A DNA stretch of 13,631 bases from an uncultured Eubacteriales bacterium (GTDB lineage Bacteria > Bacillota > Clostridia > Oscillospirales > Oscillospiraceae): NCBI GenBank assembly GCA_900554625.1, contig USHP01000019.1, forward strand, positions 1-13,631, in the 5' to 3' direction. Position numbers and translations under genes: made by a program. Positions 8,176-13,631 of this stretch are shown piece by piece. Within the stretch, counting starts at the first letter, position 1. Each line of letters begins with the position of its first letter. The notes beneath the pieces are model-generated. The model was not told the DNA's origin, ran no database searches, and saw only the letters and a program-made list of their open reading frames with translations.

Positions 8176-9114
8176 ATGAAATTATCTTTGGTCGTTCCCT
8201 GTTACAATGAAGCAGACAATGTGGCACCTTTTCAGGATGCGGTGATCAACGCGTTTGATGGCTGCGGCTACGATTTTGAAATCATTTTTATCAACGACGG
8301 AAGCAAGGATGCTACGCTACATAACTTAAAGAAATTACACGCTCAGCAGAAATGTCCTGTGAAGGTGATTTCTTTTTCCAGAAACTTTGGAAAGGAAGCC
8401 GGTTTGTATGCTGGGCTTCAGCATGCCAGCGGAGAATATATTTCCTTAATCGACGCAGATTTACAGCAGCGCCCGGAAATCGTGCGAGACATGGTTACTA
8501 TTTTGGATGAACAGCCCCAGTATGATGTGGTAGCTGCCTATCAGGATCGCCGTGGAGAAGGCAAGGTTCTGTCTTTTTTCAAAAAGAGTTTCTACGCCAT
8601 CATCAATAAACTATCTGACGTAACATTGCAGCCAGATGCCAGTGATTTCCGCACGTTCCGCCGCAGCGTCCGTGACAGCATTCTGGAGCTGGCAGAATAC
8701 CATCGCTTTTCTAAAGGAATCTTTGCTTGGGTTGGATATGACACCTGCTTTATTCCCTATACCGCCTGTGAGCGTGCTGCCGGTACAACTAAGTGGAGTT
8801 TCTGGAAGCTGGTGGAATATGCCATTGAAGGTATTATCGGTTATTCCACGGCCCCGTTGCGGCTTGCAACAGTATTGGGGTGCATTTCCGGAATTGGTGC
8901 GGTCTTTTACCTGATTTGGGTACTGCTGGAGAAGTTAATTTGCGGAATTGATGTACCAGGATTTGCAACAATCATTGTGCTGATTCTCTTCTTTGGTTCC
9001 ATGCAGCTGTTCTGTATCGGAATCATCGGGGAGTATGTAGGCAGGACCTTTGAGCAAAGCAAAAATCGCCCCATTTATATTGCCAAAGAAGTTCTGGATT
9101 ACGAGAAAGACTGA
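8176..9114 (+). CDS. Family 2 glycosyltransferase, polyprenyl-phosphate sugar transferase type (GtrB/DPM1-like)
   Basis: Proteins of this type move a sugar from a nucleotide donor to a lipid phosphate such as undecaprenyl phosphate on the inner face of the membrane; the sugar is later used in envelope glycosylation. The 312 residues start with the GT-A fold: LSLVVPCYNEADNV (3-16), FINDGSKDAT (38-47), and the metal-binding DAD (93-95) within SLIDADLQQRP. The family-typical GTTKWSFWKL (203-212) and an amphipathic stretch before STAPLR (224-229) follow. Two membrane segments, about 228-252 and 262-287, end the protein. ATG 8176 is preceded by a weak ribosome site (GTGAG). It stands alone, with its own promoter and terminator. 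Donor and acceptor cannot be told from sequence; no flippase or GtrC-type partner is adjacent. Confidence 0.92.
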   Translation: MKLSLVVPCYNEADNVAPFQDAVINAFDGCGYDFEIIFINDGSKDATLHNLKKLHAQQKCPVKVISFSRNFGKEAGLYAGLQHASGEYISLIDADLQQRPEIVRDMVTILDEQPQYDVVAAYQDRRGEGKVLSFFKKSFYAIINKLSDVTLQPDASDFRTFRRSVRDSILELAEYHRFSKGIFAWVGYDTCFIPYTACERAAGTTKWSFWKLVEYAIEGIIGYSTAPLRLATVLGCISGIGAVFYLIWVLLEKLICGIDVPGFATIIVLILFFGSMQLFCIGIIGEYVGRTFEQSKNRPIYIAKEVLDYEKD

Positions 9115-9152
9115 AAAAACAAGGGCTGTTTTCAATAACAGCCCTTGTTTTT
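9115..9152. terminator. Bidirectional terminator between the converging glycosyltransferase and recQ genes
   Basis: A perfect 16-bp stem, AAAAACAAGGGCTGTT with AACAGCCCTTGTTTTT (9115-9130 and 9137-9152), has a 6-base loop and T-runs on both strands. It begins right after the glycosyltransferase stop and covers two bases of the recQ stop codon, so one element serves both genes. Confidence 0.95.
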
Positions 9153-10980
9153 ATTCCGACTCTCCATCCAGAAATTGATTGATTTTCTCAAGAAAGGCTT
9201 CGCTGTACCAGGAAGCCTTCAGCTCTCCAACGCCGGATACTTGCTTAAACTCCCACCGGGTTCTGGGGCGTTTCTTTGCCATATCGGTCAATGTCGCATT
9301 GGAGAAGACCACATAAGCCGGGACTCCAGCTTCTTTTGCCAGTTTCCCCCGCAGCTCTTTCAGCACATCAAACAGTTCCGCTTCCTGCCCGGCCAAAGAA
9401 GCGGCAGCTGCAGAAACCTCTTCTGGCTCGGATTCTACCTTCATCACAACTTTTTGCCCGCGATACAGCACTTCAGAAGCTAAGGCGGTCAACTGCAGCG
9501 TTTGATTTTCCCGAGCCGCTTGCAGATATCCTTCTGCCTCCAGATGGTCTATCATAGCATGCAAATCGCTTCTGGTACGATCCTTCATCAATCCATAAGT
9601 ACTTAACTCATCCAGATGCAGTTCCAGAATTCGTTTATCCTTACTCCCCCGCAGCGTTCTGGCGATAAGATTTACACCAACCCAGTACCCCAGCTTATCA
9701 TACATCCGTTTTACACAAGACAAAATCATCTGCGATTCTAGGGTAATATCTACCTCCCGGAAGTTTCCGTTGCAGTTTCCGCAGTTTCCGCAAATTTCTG
9801 GATGCTTCTGCCCGAAATATTCCAGGATATATCCACGCAGGCATGTCTTGGTTTTGCAATAACCCACCATAGCGTCCAGTCTGGCCAAATCCTGTTTGCG
9901 AATGATTTCTTGCTGAACGGGGTCTAAATCTTCATTTTCTCCGCCATTTTGAATCAAAAAGTGCGCAGTGCTCACATCCGTACCGCTGAAAAGCAAAATG
10001 CAGTCAGCCTGGGAGCCATCCCTTCCGGCTCTTCCTGCCTCCTGGTAATATGCCTCCAGACTTTTGGGCATATTGTAGTGAATGACAAAGCTGACATTTG
10101 ATTTATCAATACCCATGCCGAAAGCATTGGTTGCAACCATAATGGTTTTTCGATCGAAAAGAAAGTCCTCCTGGTTGGATGTACGCTCCTGCTCTTCCAA
10201 TCCTGCATGGTAGCGTGTGGCGGGATAGCCCAATTCATTGAGCATCTGACATACCGTTTCTACTTTTTTTCGTGTAGCGCAATAGATGATCCCGCTCTTC
10301 CCGATCCGGGCGCCAAGCAGCTGTTTTAGTTCCCGGTCTTTCAATTCCGGGTGGAGAACGGTAAAGCAGAGATTCGGACGGTCAAATCCGGTTACAGTCT
10401 GCACAGGATTGCGAAGTCCCAAAACTCGTTTGATGTCCTCCTGAACCTGCATGGTCGCGGTTGCAGTGAAGGCTGCAACAATGGGTCTTCTGGATAATCC
10501 GGCAATAAACTGCACAATCCGCAGGTAGCTGGGTCGAAAATCCTGTCCCCATTGGGAAATGCAGTGGGCTTCATCCACTGCAACAAAGGAAATCGGCAGC
10601 TGTTCTGCCAACGCACCAAAGCCTTCTGAATCCAGTCGCTCCGGTGCGACATAGATTATTTTATATTTTCCTGCCAGCATATTGCGGTAGACTGCCTGAA
10701 TTTGTCCGTAGTTCAAGCTGCTGTTAATATACGCTGCCGGTACTCCTGCCGCCTTCAATGCCATTACCTGATCGCGCATAAGGGAGATCAGTGGGGATAC
10801 AACCAAAGAGATTCCTGGCAGCAAGAGAGCCGGAATCTGATAACACATACTTTTTCCGCCGCCGGTAGGCATAATGCCAAAGGCGTCCCGTCCCGATAGA
10901 ATGCCATCAATCAGCATTTCTTGTCCGGGACGGAACTGAGAATATCCAAAAATTCGCTGGAGCAGCTGTAGCTTATCCAT
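9151..10980 (-). CDS. recQ: ATP-dependent DNA helicase RecQ
   Basis: RecQ is a 3'-to-5' superfamily 2 helicase acting in recombination and fork repair. The 609-residue protein is full length, about the size of E. coli RecQ. It has motif 0 FGYSQFRPGQ (11-20), Walker A MPTGGGKS (37-44), the DEAH box (136-139) and aromatic-rich loop SQWGQDFRPSY (142-152), FTATAT (171-176), and motifs V-VI ATNAFGMGIDK (283-293) and QEAGRAGRDG (313-322). The zinc-binding cysteines 380, 397, 400 and 403 come next, then a winged-helix RQC domain and a C-terminal HRDC domain (about 533-604). ATG 10980 has only a modest ribosome site (GGTGAAG). It is monocistronic, converging with one glycosyltransferase and diverging from another. 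No clear promoter was identified in its upstream gap. Confidence 0.97.
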   Translation of the reverse strand: MDKLQLLQRIFGYSQFRPGQEMLIDGILSGRDAFGIMPTGGGKSMCYQIPALLLPGISLVVSPLISLMRDQVMALKAAGVPAAYINSSLNYGQIQAVYRNMLAGKYKIIYVAPERLDSEGFGALAEQLPISFVAVDEAHCISQWGQDFRPSYLRIVQFIAGLSRRPIVAAFTATATMQVQEDIKRVLGLRNPVQTVTGFDRPNLCFTVLHPELKDRELKQLLGARIGKSGIIYCATRKKVETVCQMLNELGYPATRYHAGLEEQERTSNQEDFLFDRKTIMVATNAFGMGIDKSNVSFVIHYNMPKSLEAYYQEAGRAGRDGSQADCILLFSGTDVSTAHFLIQNGGENEDLDPVQQEIIRKQDLARLDAMVGYCKTKTCLRGYILEYFGQKHPEICGNCGNCNGNFREVDITLESQMILSCVKRMYDKLGYWVGVNLIARTLRGSKDKRILELHLDELSTYGLMKDRTRSDLHAMIDHLEAEGYLQAARENQTLQLTALASEVLYRGQKVVMKVESEPEEVSAAAASLAGQEAELFDVLKELRGKLAKEAGVPAYVVFSNATLTDMAKKRPRTRWEFKQVSGVGELKASWYSEAFLEKINQFLDGESE

Positions 10981-11083
10981 GTTTCTTCACCATTTCATTC
11001 GTCACTGAGCGTTATTTTCGCATACTTTGGTGATAATTGCAAGCCAAACTTCTACCATCTGATTTTTGTACTGGGTAGTAAGA

Positions 11084-11111
11084 TTGACTTTTGTCAGCTA
11101 CCGCATATAAT
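11084..11111 (+). promoter_or_regulatory. Sigma-A-type promoter of the family 4 glycosyltransferase
   Basis: TTGACT (11084-11089), a 16-base spacer and a perfect TATAAT (11106-11111) lie 19 bases before the GTG start. The ribosome site AGGTGATG lies between promoter and start, so the leader is very short. Confidence 0.85.
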
Positions 11112-11130
11112 AAAAGACAGGTGATGCAAT

Positions 11131-12420
11131 GTGAAAACAAACCAGGCTGTATGCCTTTTAAACGATTCCTTTCCTCCACTGATTGACGGTGTTGCCAATG
11201 CAGTGGTCAACTACGCCGAACAGATTACGAAGTCTGGCGCACAGGCTGTGGTGGTTACACCCAACCATCCGGATGCAGAGGATTCTCGCTTTCCCTATCC
11301 AATCGTACGCTATCCGAGCATTGACATCCGTCACAAAGTAGGATACCTTGCCGGAGTTCCCTTCTCTCCAGAAGTCGCAAGTTATGTAACACGAGAAAAG
11401 ATTGCGATTCTTCACAGCCATTGTCCTATCGTCTCAACCTTGATGGCTCGCCAGCTGCGGCAAATTACAGACGCACCTTTGGTCATGACGTATCACACAA
11501 AGTTTGACATTGAGATTTCCAATATTCTGCACAGCAAGCTGCTGCAGTCCGGCAGCAAAAAGGCTCTGGTGCATAATATCAGCGCCTGTGACGAAATATG
11601 GGTGGTCAGCAAAGGCGCAGGAGAGAACTTATCCAAACTGGGATACGAAGGCGACTTTGTGGTTATGCCTAATGGCGTGGATTTCCCGCATGGCCGTGTT
11701 TCCAAGGAAGCAGTATCCCAAGCGACTGAGGGGTATGATCTACCGGATGGCGTTACAGTTTTCCTATTTGTAGGTCGGATGCGCTGGTATAAAGGGCAGC
11801 GTATTATTTTGGACGCTTTGTCCAAAATCGCCGCAGATGGACATGATTTCCGGATGGTCTTTGTCGGTTCGGGAAGTGATGAAGCAGAGATCAAAGCCTA
11901 CGCTCAGGAATGCGGCATTGGAAAAAAGTGTATTTTTACCGGGGCCATTGCCGAACGGGAGACTCTGCGAGCCTGGTATTGCCGCGCAGACCTCTTCCTG
12001 TTCCCTTCTACCTTCGATACCAACGGTTTGGTTGTGCGAGAGGCTGCGGCTTGCAGTGTTGCATCGGTGTTAATTCGAGGAAGCTGTGCAGCAGAGGGGA
12101 TTACCGATGGCAGAAACGGCTATTTAATCGAAGAAAATGCAGAAAGTTTAGCTGAATGTCTTCTTGCGCTCTGGAACAAGCGAGATCTTATGCACCAAGC
12201 CGGAGAATTGGCAAATCAGGAAATCTACATTTCCTGGGAAACTGCAGTCCATGCTGCAATGGAGCGCTATGAAATCGTAATCGACCGGTATAAAAGCGGC
12301 CTATATCCTTCCCGCCGGGAACCGATGGACGTGCTGCTGAAAGCCAATGGCGAACTCATGGAAGATCTGGGACACCTGATGGCGTTGCGAAAAGAAATGC
12401 ACCATCATTCCGAGCCTTGA
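11131..12420 (+). CDS. Family 4 glycosyltransferase (GT-B fold; glycolipid glycosyltransferase type)
   Basis: The 429-residue protein has two Rossmann-like halves. The N-terminal half has the acceptor-site pattern NDSFPPLIDGVANAV (11-25), HSHCPIVS (95-102) and TYHTKFD (120-126). The C-terminal half has PNGVD (180-184), FVGRMRWYKGQ (213-223), VGSG (245-248) and FPSTFDTNGLVVREAAA (291-307). This arrangement is that of retaining GT4 enzymes such as diacylglycerol glucosyltransferases and phosphatidylinositol mannosyltransferases, so a peripheral enzyme building a membrane glycolipid is likely but not proved. In the usual E-x7-E motif the first Glu is Asp296 and the second is Glu304. The start is GTG 11131 with AGGTGATG upstream; the nearby ATG at 11129 meets a stop at once. 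It has its own promoter and terminator. The last 40 or so residues form a charged tail. Confidence 0.9.
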   Translation: MKTNQAVCLLNDSFPPLIDGVANAVVNYAEQITKSGAQAVVVTPNHPDAEDSRFPYPIVRYPSIDIRHKVGYLAGVPFSPEVASYVTREKIAILHSHCPIVSTLMARQLRQITDAPLVMTYHTKFDIEISNILHSKLLQSGSKKALVHNISACDEIWVVSKGAGENLSKLGYEGDFVVMPNGVDFPHGRVSKEAVSQATEGYDLPDGVTVFLFVGRMRWYKGQRIILDALSKIAADGHDFRMVFVGSGSDEAEIKAYAQECGIGKKCIFTGAIAERETLRAWYCRADLFLFPSTFDTNGLVVREAAACSVASVLIRGSCAAEGITDGRNGYLIEENAESLAECLLALWNKRDLMHQAGELANQEIYISWETAVHAAMERYEIVIDRYKSGLYPSRREPMDVLLKANGELMEDLGHLMALRKEMHHHSEP

Positions 12421-12476
12421 TTATCCAAAAACCTTTCAGTGCCGCTGTTGAGATATCCAAACAGTACAAGCTCAAA

Positions 12477-12511
12477 AAATAGGGGATCAGGAAAAACCTG
12501 ATCCCCTATTT
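12477..12511. terminator. Bidirectional terminator after the family 4 glycosyltransferase
   Basis: A perfect 15-bp stem, AAATAGGGGATCAGG with CCTGATCCCCTATTT (12477-12491 and 12497-12511), encloses a 5-base A loop. T-rich tracts lie on both strands, so it can also end the minus-strand 74-residue gene. The rest of the 117-base gap shows nothing else recognisable. Confidence 0.93.
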
Positions 12512-12537
12512 CCTTTTCAGGCACACCGCCATGTACT

Positions 12538-12762
12538 TCATTTCCGCTTAAGCCGCCGAAGGGTGTTGTCTTTGGGCTTTGGATTTAAAATGCGATAGAA
12601 TAGCAAGCTAATTCCCAGCAGCACCAAGCCAGCCACAACCAGTGCCAGAAGTTCTACCAAAGGAGTAGTGGTAGTAGCAGACAGCACGTCCTCATATGTC
12701 ACTGGCGCAGTTGTACTCGTAAGAAACACTGATTTCAGGCAACAAAACAAACTCATCTGCAT
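12538..12762 (-). CDS. Small single-pass membrane protein of unknown function
   Basis: I do not recognise this 74-residue protein. It has a short hydrophobic N-terminal stretch, a Thr/Ser-rich segment (about 15-34, ending ATTTTPL), one strong membrane helix (about 36-57, LVELLALVVAGLVLLGISLLFY) and a short basic tail (KPKDNTLRRLKRK), which predicts an N-out, C-in topology. Reality is supported by its own near-consensus promoter (12823-12795), a GGAGG ribosome site (12771-12767) and a terminator shortly after its stop. The start is uncertain: ATG 12762 is only four bases from the GGAGG and ATG 12756 is ten bases away. It lies downstream of the cwlD-like gene but appears separately transcribed, so no shared function should be assumed. 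Confidence 0.72.
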   Translation of the reverse strand: MQMSLFCCLKSVFLTSTTAPVTYEDVLSATTTTPLVELLALVVAGLVLLGISLLFYRILNPKPKDNTLRRLKRK

Positions 12763-12794
12763 GCATCCTCCGCAAAGTAATTCTGTCTTTCCTG

Positions 12795-12823
12795 ACTATA
12801 GCACAATTGGGGAGCAAATGCAA
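12795..12823 (-). promoter_or_regulatory. Promoter of the small membrane protein gene
   Basis: TTGCAT (12823-12818), a 17-base spacer and TATAGT (12800-12795) lie on the minus strand between the cwlD stop and the small gene's ribosome site. They match four and five of six consensus bases. Confidence 0.65.
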
Positions 12824-12843
12824 CATGATAGCGAAGTATAATT

Positions 12844-13539
12844 TCACTGCAAATACTGACTGACCGTTGCAGCGATTATGCAGCACATTTTCTTTTGATA
12901 GGTACTGTCCCGCAGTTTTGCTTCTTCCTCCGGATTGGACAGGAATCCACATTCGATCAAGACACCGGGACAGCGGATGTGCTCCATGAGATAAACGCCG
13001 CTGCTTTTCCGGGCATCGCGGTTCGTCTTCGGGTGCAAATTCAATAGTAAGGAGGATTGCAGCTGCTTTGCCAGAGGCTCACTTCCCTCTGACTGCGCAT
13101 AGAACACTTGTATGCCGCTGTAACGGCTATCCGGATAGTTATTTTGATGGATACTGAGAAGCAGTGCATTTTCCGTCTCATTAGCAATGCGAACCCGCTC
13201 CTTCAAATCTGAAACCTTCTTCTGCGCAATGGTTTCTCCTTTTGTGTAAACGGAAATGTCCGTTGTCCGGATGATCTTGGTTTCGTATCCCAGCAAATGG
13301 AACAAGTCATTCAGGCGCAGAGAAATATCCAAATTGTATACACTTTCTACGATACCTGTACAAGACGTAGCGCCACCATCTTCCCCGCCGTGCCCCGGAT
13401 CAATGATAATACAGTGTTCCCGTGGAATCGGTGCGCTGTCCGCAATCGCAGTAACCGTTCTGCTTCCCCATTCTGCTGCAGCTAAAACAGCAATAATTGT
13501 AAAACAATAAAATATAAGCCAGCGCTTACCTTTCTTCAT
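12844..13539 (-). CDS. cwlD: N-acetylmuramoyl-L-alanine amidase, CwlD-like (Amidase_3)
   Basis: Amidase_3 enzymes cut the bond between N-acetylmuramic acid and L-alanine in peptidoglycan. CwlD does this in the spore cortex as the first step to muramic-delta-lactam, the mark read by germination lytic enzymes. The 231 residues have a basic N-terminus and one membrane segment (about 7-24), then DPGHGGEDGGA (47-57), ESVYNLDISLRL (65-76), SIHQN (129-133) and PGVLIECGFLSNPEE (191-205). His50, Glu65 and His131 are the expected zinc ligands and Glu196 the catalytic residue. There are no SH3, SPOR or repeat domains, and size and single-anchor layout match CwlD rather than vegetative amidases. ATG 13539 is chosen because GGAGGTG lies six bases upstream. 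The CwlD assignment within the family is likely, not certain. Confidence 0.88.
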   Translation of the reverse strand: MKKGKRWLIFYCFTIIAVLAAAEWGSRTVTAIADSAPIPREHCIIIDPGHGGEDGGATSCTGIVESVYNLDISLRLNDLFHLLGYETKIIRTTDISVYTKGETIAQKKVSDLKERVRIANETENALLLSIHQNNYPDSRYSGIQVFYAQSEGSEPLAKQLQSSLLLNLHPKTNRDARKSSGVYLMEHIRCPGVLIECGFLSNPEEEAKLRDSTYQKKMCCIIAATVSQYLQ

Positions 13540-13631
13540 GTGCAACACCTCCCTTTACTATATGCCGCAATACCCGTGTAAATTCCGTCCCACGAGCCAC
13601 ACTTGCACGGACATTCAGCCACGGTGTCACG
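13526..13631 (-). CDS. Probable 3' end of an unidentified upstream gene (partial)
   Basis: The last 83 bases upstream of cwlD contain no visible promoter or terminator and stay open in two minus-strand frames into the cwlD start. One frame gives an ordinary-looking tail ending RHIVKGGVAHEER with a stop at 13528-13526, inside cwlD. The other gives a cysteine-rich tail ending SKGRCCT with a stop at 13538-13536, which would make an ATGA overlap with cwlD. I prefer the first on composition alone. The protein family is not recognised and the segment may be non-coding. Confidence 0.3.
   Translation of the reverse strand, partial: VTPWLNVRASVARGTEFTRVLRHIVKGGVAHEER

Noticed and set aside
10981..11080. 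recQ promoter candidate (TTGGCT with TATGCG, 17 apart) on the minus strand
   Set aside because: Both elements are poor consensus matches, so it cannot be told from chance.
12695..12766. Alternative 24-codon frame from ATG 12766 overlapping the small membrane protein
   Set aside because: The ATG touches the GGAGG with no spacer, and the peptide lacks any recognisable feature, whereas the 74-residue frame has a clear membrane helix.

Overview
The window looks like chromosomal DNA from an endospore-forming Firmicute, probably a Clostridia member of the Oscillospirales/Ruminococcaceae type. This is inferred from the spoIIA sporulation operon, a YunB-like protein, a CwlD-like spore-cortex amidase, a T-box leader on valS, strong AGGAGG ribosome sites and roughly balanced GC content. 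No insertion sequence, prophage, CRISPR array, tRNA or rRNA was seen. It reads as core genome rather than an island.

Left part, minus strand, transcribed right to left. A T-box riboswitch with its own promoter (about 8064-7796) precedes valS (7779-5137), which ends at a strong hairpin terminator. Next is the spoIIA operon: spoIIAA (anti-anti-sigma), spoIIAB (anti-sigma kinase) and sigF (forespore sigma factor), each pair joined by a 4-base ATGA overlap. After 69 bases, with a plausible promoter but no visible terminator, come pcrA (helicase), a yunB-like sporulation gene, and the first 144 codons of ligA (NAD-dependent DNA ligase), which runs off the left edge. The pcrA-ligA pair is a familiar Firmicute arrangement; here yunB sits inside it and overlaps ligA by 47 bases.

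Middle part. A plus-strand family 2 glycosyltransferase with two C-terminal membrane segments (8176-9114) has a near-consensus promoter. It converges on recQ (minus, 10980-9151) through one bidirectional terminator. A plus-strand family 4 glycosyltransferase (11131-12420), also with a near-consensus promoter, diverges from recQ and ends at a second bidirectional terminator.

Right part, minus strand. A 74-residue single-pass membrane protein of unknown function has its own promoter. Upstream lies a CwlD-like N-acetylmuramoyl-L-alanine amidase, and then the probable 3' end of an unidentified gene at the right edge.

Functionally the window mixes sporulation control (SpoIIAA/AB/SigF, YunB, CwlD), DNA maintenance (PcrA, LigA, RecQ), translation (ValRS) and envelope glycosylation. 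I found no convincing undescribed defence or mobile system. The points most worth a second look are regulatory: the 14-bp palindrome in front of spoIIAA, the hairpin over the yunB ribosome site, and the yunB/ligA overlap.
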